A stretch of DNA of 12,619 nucleotides from JAKORR01 sp964608495 (GTDB lineage Bacteria > Armatimonadota > Zipacnadia > Zipacnadales > FEN-943). The stretch is from assembly GCA_964608495.1 (NCBI GenBank), contig CAZSOQ010000156.1, positions 1 to 12,619 on the forward strand. The letters run 5' to 3'. A model generated the notes under the pieces. The model ran no database searches. It was not told the origin of the DNA and saw only the letters and a list, made by a program, of their open reading frames with translations. Of the stretch, positions 1 through 7,073 are shown in pieces; position 1 is the stretch's first letter; every line of letters begins with the position of its first letter. Both the position numbers and the translations under genes were made by a program.

Positions 1-240
1 CGGTTGGGTAGGCGCTGGCACGCGCCGTCGGGCAGCAGCCTGCTCCTGTCGCTGGTCTTGCGCCCCGGCCTAGCGCCCCATCAGGCGCAGCGGGCGACCA
101 TGATCTGCTCGTTGGCGGCCATAGAGGCCATTGTCCAGGTGACGGGGCTGGCACCTCAAGTCAAATGGCCCAACGATATCCTGCTACACGGGAAAAAGCT
201 GGGCGGCGTGCTCACCGAGCTGGGGCTGCGCGGCGAGGGC
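1..240 (+). pseudogene. birA: Biotin-[acetyl-CoA-carboxylase] ligase catalytic domain, fragment
   Basis: Biotin-protein ligase makes biotinyl-5'-AMP and transfers biotin to a lysine of carboxylase carrier proteins in the cytoplasm. Visible motifs, counted from base 4, are GRRWHAPSG at 2-10 (the end of the GRGRxGRxW biotinyl-AMP loop), SLLLSLVLRP at 12-21, KWPNDI at 54-59, and GKKLGGVLTE at 63-72. In the last motif K65 matches the essential lysine of Escherichia coli BirA (K183). The N-terminal part is outside the window. The C-terminal part of the catalytic domain and the SH3-like domain are missing, because the frame passes into dehydrogenase sequence at about 223-249. Confidence 0.85.
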
Positions 241-747
241 GTGTGGGTGCGGATTCACGGCAGCAGGGGCCAGATGGAGAACCTGCGCCATGGGAACACC
301 CAGATGGTGCGGCTGCGGCGCGAGCAGTACCACGAGGAGAGCGCGGACCCGCCGGAGCAGGTATACCTGCCGGAGTTCCCTGAGCACTACGAGGAGGCCG
401 CGCGGGCCGGGCACGGCGGCGGCGACTTCTTCATGAACTACCACTTCGCGCGGGCCATCCGCACCGGCGAGCAGCCCTTCCTCGACGTGTACCGCGGCGT
501 GGCCATGTCGGCGGTGGGGATTCTGGCCTACCGGTCGGCGCTCCAGGGCTCGGCGACGCTGGAAGTGCCGGACCTGCGCGACGAGGCGCCGCGGGAACTC
601 TACGCGGCGGATGACTGGAACCCGGAGCCGACCCGCAAGCGCGAGACCGACCCCTGGCCGAGCGTGCTGGGGGACCTGCGGCCGAGCGAGGAGGGCCTGG
701 AGTACGCCAGGCGCATCTGGCGGGAGATGGGGTACGAGGGGGAGTAG
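1..747 (+). CDS. In-frame chimera: biotin-protein ligase core fused to Gfo/Idh/MocA C-terminal half (5' partial)
   Basis: The frame is open from the first base and ends at TAG 745-747. The true start lies outside the window: the TTG at position 4 sits inside the conserved ligase sequence RLGRRW and is not a start. The first ~75 residues are a biotin ligase core and the last ~165 are the end of a Gfo/Idh/MocA dehydrogenase, as detailed in the next two entries. Neither half is complete. The ligase stops before the beta-strand motif usually written VVVGIGxNVN, and the dehydrogenase lacks its whole Rossmann domain. The product is therefore unlikely to do either job. The gene converges on the minus-strand operon across a 65-base gap that holds no clear T-tailed hairpin. 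It could be a genuine deletion fusion, a decayed gene, or an assembly artefact. The open frame is certain; the biology is not. Confidence 0.8.
   Translation, partial: RLGRRWHAPSGSSLLLSLVLRPGLAPHQAQRATMICSLAAIEAIVQVTGLAPQVKWPNDILLHGKKLGGVLTELGLRGEGVWVRIHGSRGQMENLRHGNTQMVRLRREQYHEESADPPEQVYLPEFPEHYEEAARAGHGGGDFFMNYHFARAIRTGEQPFLDVYRGVAMSAVGILAYRSALQGSATLEVPDLRDEAPRELYAADDWNPEPTRKRETDPWPSVLGDLRPSEEGLEYARRIWREMGYEGE
241..747 (+). pseudogene. Gfo/Idh/MocA-family oxidoreductase, C-terminal fragment
   Basis: About 168 residues match the substrate domain of a Gfo/Idh/MocA dehydrogenase of the type common in planctomycete-like genomes. Supporting stretches, counted from base 4, are HGSRGQMENLRHGN at 85-98, the glycine-rich AGHGGGDFFMNYHFARAI at 135-152, GEQPFLDVYRGVAMSAVGIL at 155-174, and the typical end around LEVPDLRDE at 187-194. 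These NAD(P)-dependent enzymes oxidise sugars or related polyols. The Rossmann nucleotide-binding half and the catalytic EK(P/T) lysine are absent, replaced upstream by ligase sequence. It differs in sequence from the intact dehydrogenase at 11281-12330, so it is not a simple duplicate of that gene. Confidence 0.8.
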
Positions 748-812
748 ACGACCGCGGGCGCGATCGGCACGACAGCGGGCCGCCGGCCGTGGTGAGGCAG
801 GCGCCGGGCAGG

Positions 813-3800
813 CTACTCGAACAGGACCGCCCGGAAGTCGTGCTTCTTCAGAGGGAAGCGGACTGCTCCCCGGCCGTCGCCCGCCAGGGCCTCGCCGGTC
901 TCCAAATCCGCCGCCTTGACGGTCGCCGGGAGCCCCAGCTTCGCCAGGTCCAGCCGCAGCTCGCACTCGCCGCCCTCGCCGTAGTCCGTGGCGACGACCA
1001 CCGCCCTGGGGCCCTTGACGATGACGATGCCCCTGGCGTCGCACCCCTCGATGCTCAGGGGGAACCCCTCGTCCCAGTAGTTGTACACCCGGCAGTCCCT
1101 GTCGCCGTAGCCGAACTCGTACAGCTTGCCGTACATGTCCCAGTAGGACTGCGGCTGCCAGTCCCACACCCGTAGCTCGTGCACCAGGACCACGCCCAGC
1201 CGCGTCCGCATCATCCAGTCGAAGGCCGGGTCGGTGCTGGGCGTGTGCCCGCCCCCGAGGATTAGCGGCACGTTCCCGCACTGCCGGCCGATGGTCTCGG
1301 CGACGGTCAGCTCGGGGGTGAAACGGTCCTGGAAGTCGCGCTTGCCGTACTGCCATTCCCAGTCGAGGTTGATGCTGGCGAAGGAGAGGATCGGCACGAT
1401 GTTCGTGTTCGTCATGTGGGCGACATTGGCAAACACGGGCCGCCCCTTCTCGTGGAACATGACGGCCGTGCGCTTGATGAGCTCGCGCATCGCCCACAGG
1501 CCCATGGACGGGTGAGTCCTGCCCTTCTCGTCCACCCAGGCTCCGCCGGCCACGGTGTCATGGTTCGCGGCCATGAAGATGTTGTCCCAGTAGACCCCGT
1601 CGAAGCAGGTCAGAAGGTCCTGGTAGTACCACAGCGTCGCGTCCTGGAAGCTGCGCACGGGCGTTATCTCGTAGGCCACGCCCCCGGAGCGGGACCTGTT
1701 GTGGTACTGAAAGCCGATCCACTCGTCCTGGAACACCGGCCACTCGTCCATGCGGTAGTCCACGCCCCGCGGGTTCGTGTAGGGGGTCCATAGCCATCCG
1801 CGGGCGCGGCTGACTGCGACGGCGTCGCGCATGCCATATTCGATGTGCCGCAGGAAGTGGGTCCACAGGTCGCTCCCGGGCTCCGCGTACGGCTTGTAGC
1901 CCTCCATCCACCGCTCCACGGCCTCCTTGTCGTACTCGCCCGTGTCCCGCGCGCGGGAGAAGGCCCGGAGGATGGACAGGTCATGGTCCCTGGGGTAGAG
2001 GTCGTCGCCCAGGGCGCCCCAATAGTAGGTCGCGCCGATGATCTTGAAAGGCTGAACCGGGGTCCCCTCGTAGTCGTGGCAGATCCAGCGGCGCCAGCTC
2101 ACGGGCTGGTCGGGCATGGGCTTGGCCGGCGTGGCCTGCAGCCCGAAGACGATCTCACTCTCCTCGTCCAGGGGCGTGGGCCGCGTGATGAAGTTGACGC
2201 GCAGCGTGAGCGTGCCCTCCCGGCGCTCGAGCTGCACCGTGGGCGTGGTGTCGTCCAGGCTCCAGCCCTTGTCGGAGTCCGCGAACCAGGCCAGGCCGCG
2301 TTCGCCGCCTCCCAGCCACAGGTAGGGGTAGAAGGTTCCCACGATATTCGTCTTGTTGGCCTGAGACGAGTCCCAGATGGCGCCCTCGCCGGGGGGCGCG
2401 GTCGAGGCGTAGTTGTAGCGCAGGCCGTCGCCACAGGCGTGCATGTAGGGCATCTGGGCGTCGTCCAGGGGTATCTCCAGGCTCAGACGGTCTATCTTCG
2501 CGCCCCTCGCGGGCAGGAGCGTCAGGAAGACCTTCGCCATGCCGTCCTGATCCCACTCGGTTCGCGTGCGGGCCCGCACCTGCCCCGCGGAGAACCCCCC
2601 GGAGGTGACCAGGAAGTCGGGCCTGGCACTGCGCACGCCGAACTCGCCCGGCCGCACGACCACTTCTTCTCCATCCGCCGTGACGACCCAGCGCATGGGC
2701 GCCCTGAGCAGGGGCCTGCCCAGGCTGGTCACCTGCTCCCAGAGCCCCGCGCCCCCGACCTGGTGGTCGCGAAGCACCGCCGAGACCGTCCTGCCCGTCA
2801 CCCGCAGAGGCGTGAAGGGCGGGATGACCCTCTCGGGGAGGCCCAGCTTGTTGTTCTCCCAGGGGAAGACGCGCCGCTCGTAGGCTCCCACGACCGGCTC
2901 GGCGGGGACGCCCTCGCCTCCGACCAGGGACGCGCGGACCTCATACTCGCCCTCCGGCATCTCCGGCACGTCGAGGACTGTCTCGGCCACATGGTCGCTG
3001 AGCCGAAGCTCGCGCGCGACGAGGGGCCGGTCGGCGCCCTTGCGGGCGAACTCGATTCGCACGCCAGTCACCCGGTCGCGCGAGGCCAGAGCGCTGACGT
3101 CCACGCGAGCCTTAACCTTGCCATAGGACGGATACACGGCGTACTGCAGCGCTATGGCCTTCTCGTCTTCCTTCGCGATGGTCCAGCGTTCATCCGGGCG
3201 CTCGAGCCTCCAGCGGAAGTCCCGGAGGTAGAACACGGTCTTCTCGTCGGGTGAGGTGACCCGCAGCAGCGTGTGATGCTCCCCCTCGGGGCCGCCGTGG
3301 GGCGGCTCGAAGAGCACGGTCTCGCGCGCCCCCGGGCCGAGCGCCAGCTCCCGCGTCATCTCGGTGGGGGGATTGCGGCTCCAGGTGTCGGAGAGGAAGA
3401 CCTTCGCCCGCAGGGCCCGCGGCCCGGGGTTAGCCAGCGACAGCTCGATGCGCGGCTTCCCGTCGCCGCGAAGGCCGAGCACCTGCACCACGGCCGCGTC
3501 GGCGCGGAAGCTGATCCTGGGGATCGTGGGCAGGTCCTCGTAGGCCGCTGCGACGCTTTCCCAGCGGCTCTGGTCCCAGGGGCGCTGCCAGTTGCGGCAG
3601 AGGCGAAGGCCCCAGGGATGGGCCAGGTCGGCCTGCGTAGCCCCCAGCTCGGCGAAGGGGATTGCCATCTCGACGTGCCACCAACCCTCGGCCACCTCGT
3701 TGCGGAACTGCCAGTCCTTCAGGCGCCAGGCCACCTTGACCGGATTGGCGGTGTCGGCGGGGTCGAGGGACCGGTCGAACATCGCCCCGCGAGTGTTGAC

Positions 3801-4214
3801 GATGAAGTGGAAGTAGCGCCGGTCGCCGGTCGTGGCGCCGAGGTGGGGGGCGATGACCACCTCGACGGAATCGTCGTGAAGCGCCGCGATTATGTCGCGG
3901 TCACCGTCCGGGACGGCGCGGGTAAGGATCTCGCCGCCCGGGGGGAGCTCCGACTTCATCGCGAGGAAGAGACTGGCGCCGTCGCTACCGGCCCAGAAGA
4001 TGGCTTCGCGCGCGCCCAGCGCCAGGCCGTGCTGGCTGCACAGGCCCACATTGCGCACCGCCTCGGCCCATTCCGCCTCGTCAATCCGGCCGTCCACCGT
4101 CGGCGCTGTCCGCATCAGCGGCAGCGTCACCTCAGGCACCGCGGGATCGGCCGCCGTCACGGGCCCCGGGAGCAGGAGCGTGAGTGCCAGGGCCGCGGCA
4201 AGCGCGCGTATCAT
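813..4214 (-). CDS. Secreted CBM9-like / GH123-like (DUF6067-type) multidomain protein, 1133 aa
   Basis: The start is ATG 4214, with GGAGGG about 6 bases upstream; this ATG overlaps the stop of the previous gene (ATGA), which argues for translational coupling. A frame continuing further upstream to 4994 is only the shadow of that gene. Residues 1-21 form a signal peptide (hydrophobic core, then VTAADPA). Residues ~36-235 resemble a family 9 carbohydrate-binding (CBM9-like) domain, opening with PTVDGRIDEAEW at 38-49. Residues ~240-450 are beta-rich and unassigned. Residues ~450-700, from WENNKLGLPERVIPPFTPL to FGLQATPAKPMP, read like the N-terminal part of GH123-like/DUF6067 proteins. Residues ~705-1055 look like a barrel-type hydrolase domain rich in aromatic and acidic residues, with MDEWPVFQDEW (D823, E824, D830, E831) and DGVYWDN at 872-878 as possible active-site stretches. 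The C-terminal ~75 residues are beta-type. Activity and substrate are not shown by sequence; a periplasmic or extracellular glycosidase acting on an amino sugar or other glycan is inferred. Confidence 0.8.
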   Translation of the reverse strand: MIRALAAALALTLLLPGPVTAADPAVPEVTLPLMRTAPTVDGRIDEAEWAEAVRNVGLCSQHGLALGAREAIFWAGSDGASLFLAMKSELPPGGEILTRAVPDGDRDIIAALHDDSVEVVIAPHLGATTGDRRYFHFIVNTRGAMFDRSLDPADTANPVKVAWRLKDWQFRNEVAEGWWHVEMAIPFAELGATQADLAHPWGLRLCRNWQRPWDQSRWESVAAAYEDLPTIPRISFRADAAVVQVLGLRGDGKPRIELSLANPGPRALRAKVFLSDTWSRNPPTEMTRELALGPGARETVLFEPPHGGPEGEHHTLLRVTSPDEKTVFYLRDFRWRLERPDERWTIAKEDEKAIALQYAVYPSYGKVKARVDVSALASRDRVTGVRIEFARKGADRPLVARELRLSDHVAETVLDVPEMPEGEYEVRASLVGGEGVPAEPVVGAYERRVFPWENNKLGLPERVIPPFTPLRVTGRTVSAVLRDHQVGGAGLWEQVTSLGRPLLRAPMRWVVTADGEEVVVRPGEFGVRSARPDFLVTSGGFSAGQVRARTRTEWDQDGMAKVFLTLLPARGAKIDRLSLEIPLDDAQMPYMHACGDGLRYNYASTAPPGEGAIWDSSQANKTNIVGTFYPYLWLGGGERGLAWFADSDKGWSLDDTTPTVQLERREGTLTLRVNFITRPTPLDEESEIVFGLQATPAKPMPDQPVSWRRWICHDYEGTPVQPFKIIGATYYWGALGDDLYPRDHDLSILRAFSRARDTGEYDKEAVERWMEGYKPYAEPGSDLWTHFLRHIEYGMRDAVAVSRARGWLWTPYTNPRGVDYRMDEWPVFQDEWIGFQYHNRSRSGGVAYEITPVRSFQDATLWYYQDLLTCFDGVYWDNIFMAANHDTVAGGAWVDEKGRTHPSMGLWAMRELIKRTAVMFHEKGRPVFANVAHMTNTNIVPILSFASINLDWEWQYGKRDFQDRFTPELTVAETIGRQCGNVPLILGGGHTPSTDPAFDWMMRTRLGVVLVHELRVWDWQPQSYWDMYGKLYEFGYGDRDCRVYNYWDEGFPLSIEGCDARGIVIVKGPRAVVVATDYGEGGECELRLDLAKLGLPATVKAADLETGEALAGDGRGAVRFPLKKHDFRAVLFE

Positions 4215-5011
4215 TCGGATCCCTCCGTCTGCCGGGGACTGAGGGCCTCGTAGAGGGCCCGCACTTCCTCGAGGGCCAGGGGGCGGCGGTAGACGGTCAG
4301 CTCGTCCAGCAGCGTCTCCTCGCCGCCCGAAGCACCGACCACGAGCGCGCCGAACTGGTCGGGGCCCGGGCTTTGCTTGACCGTCACGCTGCGGAACTCG
4401 CCGCCGTCCAGGGACAGCGACATCGTGGGCCAGCTCCAGTTGGCCACCAGGAGCCGCCACTGGCCCTGCGGCCAGTCGCTCGTGCCCACCATGAGGCACT
4501 GGTTCCCCGTAACCTCCGACAGCATGAGGAACTGGACGCCCTCTTGCCTGGTGACGACCCCTTCGTCGTTGTGCATAGGGCCCTGTCGCTGCAGGTAGAA
4601 GCTCGAGTTGGCGGTCATGAGGAAGGTCGTGTTGCCGCCCTGCTGGTGGGTCCACCGGGTCGGGCAAACCCACAGGGACACCGCGCCCCGGGTCTCGAGG
4701 GCCGCGTTGCCGACGCGGGCGTAGATGCCCTGCCCGCTGCCGTCGCCCGCCACGAGGGCCCTTCCCTTGACGCCCGGGGCGAAGAGGGGCTGGCCCCGGG
4801 CTGTCATGCCTGGGTCGCCGGCCGCCATGTCGGGCACCAGGCTGTCGCCGTCGAAGGTAAGCTGGAGGGTGACCCAGGCCATCAGGTCCCGCAGGCGCGG
4901 GTCCCGGTAGTACAGGTCGGAGCGCGGATCCAGAAGGCCGTCCGCGCGGGCCCAAGCGGCCGAGGCCAGCGCCAGGCCGAGGAGCACAGCACACCGAGCG
5001 CGTCTGGGCAT
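4211..5011 (-). CDS. Secreted LamG / concanavalin-like jelly-roll protein, 266 aa
   Basis: The start is ATG 5011, with GGGAGG eight bases upstream, followed by a signal peptide at residues ~1-23 (MPRRAR, a hydrophobic run, then AWARA). The mature protein has LamG-like (concanavalin A-like lectin) features: LQLTFDGDSLVPD at 49-61, FAPGVKGRALVAGDGSG at 77-93, AVSLWVCPTRW at 110-120, QWRLLVANWSWPTMSLSLDG at 184-203, and the typical end LLDELTVYRRPLALEEVRALY at 234-254. Such domains bind glycans or serve as non-catalytic modules; no catalytic residues were recognised. The gene lies 64 bases after the permease gene, and its stop overlaps the start of the 1133-residue hydrolase-like gene. The two products are therefore probably made in fixed ratio and may act together on the same carbohydrate. 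The fold call is good; the ligand is unknown. Confidence 0.82.
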   Translation of the reverse strand: MPRRARCAVLLGLALASAAWARADGLLDPRSDLYYRDPRLRDLMAWVTLQLTFDGDSLVPDMAAGDPGMTARGQPLFAPGVKGRALVAGDGSGQGIYARVGNAALETRGAVSLWVCPTRWTHQQGGNTTFLMTANSSFYLQRQGPMHNDEGVVTRQEGVQFLMLSEVTGNQCLMVGTSDWPQGQWRLLVANWSWPTMSLSLDGGEFRSVTVKQSPGPDQFGALVVGASGGEETLLDELTVYRRPLALEEVRALYEALSPRQTEGSE

Positions 5012-5075
5012 CTGTTGTTCCTCCCGGCGGCCGGCGGCGTCCGCGAGCGGCGGTTGCCGCGGCGCGGGAAGGGCC

Positions 5076-6272
5076 TCACTCGTAGCGCAGGGCTTCGATG
5101 GGGTGGAGGCCGGAGGCCTTTCGGGCCGGGTAGAGGCCGAAGAACACGCCCACGGCGGCCGCGAAGCCGAAGGCGGTGAAGATGGCGGGCACCGAGGTGA
5201 TGGCTGTGAAGCCGAGGGCCGTGCCGATGAGCCTGATGACGAGCAGACCGATGCCGGTGCCAAGGACGCCGCCGGTGATGCTCAGCACCACGGACTCGAT
5301 GAGGAACTGGACCATGATATCGCGGGGCTTGGCGCCGATGGCCTTGCGGATGCCGATCTCGCGGGTGCGTTCGGTGACGGAGACAAGCATTATGTTCATG
5401 ATTCCCACGCCGCCAACAAGTAGCGAGACGAGGGCGATGCCGGTGAGGAAGCGCGTCATGATGGCCCCCGTCTCAGCCATGGTGGTGAGGAACTCCTCCT
5501 GGGTACGGATGCGGAAGTCGTCATCGTCACCTTTGAGGATGCGGTGCTGGCGGCGGAGGATGCGCTCGATGGAAGAGACGGCCTCGGTGGTGGCCTCGGA
5601 GGATTGGGCGGACATGAGGATGTTGTTGAGGTACTGGCCGCCAGAGAGTCTGGCGCGGCCGGTGGTGAAGGGTACGATGATCTGGTCGTCGGGGTTCATC
5701 CATCCGCCGCCTTTCTCCTCCAAGATGCCTACCACCGTGAAGGAGGTACGCCGGATCTTGATTTTGGCCCCTAGCTGAGGCCGGCCATAGAAGAGCTCGT
5801 CCACCAGAGTCTTCCCCAGCACGCAGACGGTGTCCCGCGCGTACAAGTCCGCGTTGGTGATGAACCGCCCCTCGACCACCTTGTAGTTGCGGATGAGCTG
5901 CCACTCGGGCGTGGTGGCGACTACCCGGGTGGTGTGGCTGAGGTTGCGGTACTTCGCCTGCTCGTTCGAGGTCAGCTCGGGGGCTGTCCATGAGACGCTC
6001 TCGGCCTTGCCCTTGAGGGCGTCCAGGTCCGCCAGGGTGATGTGGCCCTGCCGGGCCCCGGGGGTATGGCTGTGGCCGGCCTGGATGGTTAGCATGTTGG
6101 TGCCCAGGGCGAGGATGCGGTTGAGCGTATCAGCCTTGAGGCCCTCCCCGATGGCGACCACGATGATGACTGCCGCCACGCCGATGATGACGCCCAGCAT
6201 GGTCAGCAGCGAGCGCAGCTTGTTGGCGCCCAGGCTCTTCACTGCCACCCGAAGGCTTGCCCAGAGCTTCAT
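5076..6272 (-). CDS. MacB-type ABC transporter permease (FtsX/MacB_PCD), 398 aa
   Basis: The start is ATG 6272, which shares one base with the stop of the ATPase gene (TGATG); GGAAGG lies 9 bases upstream. The architecture is the standard MacB/LolC-like one. TM1 is at ~22-43 (LLTMLGVIIGVAAVIIVVAI). A periplasmic domain at ~45-272 contains VVEGRFITNADLYARDTVCVLG. Three TM segments follow at ~273-297, 326-352 and 362-382. The cytoplasmic coupling region SVTERTREIGIRKAIGAKPRDI at 298-319 and the C-terminal ARKASGLHPIEALRYE are classic for the family. MacB-type transporters do not move substrate through the membrane; ATP use drives the periplasmic part, which pumps molecules or peptides through the adaptor and TolC. 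In Escherichia coli MacB the ATPase is fused to the permease; here it is the separate upstream gene. Lipoprotein-sorting LolC/E-type proteins are related, but the adjacent adaptor and TolC genes favour efflux. Confidence 0.93.
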   Translation of the reverse strand: MKLWASLRVAVKSLGANKLRSLLTMLGVIIGVAAVIIVVAIGEGLKADTLNRILALGTNMLTIQAGHSHTPGARQGHITLADLDALKGKAESVSWTAPELTSNEQAKYRNLSHTTRVVATTPEWQLIRNYKVVEGRFITNADLYARDTVCVLGKTLVDELFYGRPQLGAKIKIRRTSFTVVGILEEKGGGWMNPDDQIIVPFTTGRARLSGGQYLNNILMSAQSSEATTEAVSSIERILRRQHRILKGDDDDFRIRTQEEFLTTMAETGAIMTRFLTGIALVSLLVGGVGIMNIMLVSVTERTREIGIRKAIGAKPRDIMVQFLIESVVLSITGGVLGTGIGLLVIRLIGTALGFTAITSVPAIFTAFGFAAAVGVFFGLYPARKASGLHPIEALRYE

Positions 6273-6991
6273 CAGTCCATACCTTCCGATGGATCGGCTT
6301 GCATATCCTGGCTCCCCTGGGTTTCGTCCCGCACGAGTTCGCCGTCCTGCATATGCAGCACCCGGTGGGCAAACTGGCAGATGCGTGGGTCGTGAGTGAC
6401 CAGCAGGATCGTCACGCCCTGCTCGTTCAGCTCGCGGAAGATGCCCATGATCTGCTGTCCCGTGCGGCTGTCCACGTTGCCGGTGGGCTCGTCGGCCATG
6501 ACGATGTCCGGCTCGGTCACCAGCGCCCGGGCTATGGCCACGCGCTGCTGCTCGCCTCCCGACATCTCGCGCGGCCGGTGGCGGGCGCGATCGGCCAGGC
6601 CCACGCGGGCCAGGGCGTCGAGGGCCCGCTGGTGTCGCCGAATCCAGGGACCGTAGAGCAAGGGCAGCTCCACGTTTTCGAGGGCTGAGGCCTGGGCCAG
6701 CAGGTTGAAGGCCTGGAAGACGAAGCCGATGCGCCGGTTCCTGATATCCGCTCGCTCGTTCTCGGACAGCCGAGAGGTCTCCTCGCCGGCAAGCCAGTAG
6801 CGGCCGCGGGTGGGCGCGTCCAGGCATCCGAGGAGGTTCATCAGGGTGGACTTGCCCGACCCGGACGGCCCCATGAGGCCCACGAACTCACCCGGGACGA
6901 CGTCAAGGGACACTTCCCGCACCGCGTGGAGCTGTTGTCTGCCTACGCGGTAGGTTTTCCACAGGTTCTCAACACGTATCAGGCTGTCCAT
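6272..6991 (-). CDS. MacB/LolD-type ABC transporter ATP-binding protein, 239 aa
   Basis: This is the cytoplasmic ATPase for the MacB-type permease. All nucleotide-binding motifs are intact: Walker A GPSGSGKS at 41-48, Q-loop Q93 in FVFQAFNLL, signature MSGGEQQR at 143-150, Walker B IVMADEPT at 163-170 with catalytic E168, D-loop GNVDS at 171-175, and switch histidine H200 in LLVTHDP. Length and the phrase ADEPTGNVDS are typical of the LolD/MacB/FtsE subgroup. The start ATG 6991 has AGGTG 4 to 5 bases upstream. The gene follows the adaptor gene after 82 bases and overlaps the permease start by one base. The last ~20 residues, rich in Q, D and E, extend past the usual end and are probably non-essential. 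Confidence 0.95.
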   Translation of the reverse strand: MDSLIRVENLWKTYRVGRQQLHAVREVSLDVVPGEFVGLMGPSGSGKSTLMNLLGCLDAPTRGRYWLAGEETSRLSENERADIRNRRIGFVFQAFNLLAQASALENVELPLLYGPWIRRHQRALDALARVGLADRARHRPREMSGGEQQRVAIARALVTEPDIVMADEPTGNVDSRTGQQIMGIFRELNEQGVTILLVTHDPRICQFAHRVLHMQDGELVRDETQGSQDMQADPSEGMD

Positions 6992-7073
6992 CGCTCACCT
7001 GCTGCCGGACACTGAAAGGCTTGGGCGCGAGGGCGACGCGGCGCGGCCGGACTGCCGGGTCTCCCCGGCCCGG

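Noticed and set aside
748..812. Possible bidirectional terminator between the converging genes
   Set aside because: Only a 4-base GGCC stem without any T-tract was found. It does not meet the standard for an intrinsic terminator.
184..1497. Long minus-strand open frame of 437 codons over the left end
   Set aside because: It is antisense to the chimera and out of frame with the hydrolase-like gene, is Arg-, Ala- and His-rich and has no recognisable motif. It is a typical shadow in GC-rich DNA.
1845..3254. Plus-strand open frame of 469 codons opposite the hydrolase-like gene
   Set aside because: It has no domain sense and a composition (Val, Gly, Arg, Pro, His) expected for the reverse strand of a GC-rich gene.
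4215..4994. Upstream extension of the hydrolase-like frame by 260 codons
   Set aside because: This part is the shadow of the LamG gene. A signal peptide, a Shine-Dalgarno site and an ATGA overlap mark ATG 4214 as the start.
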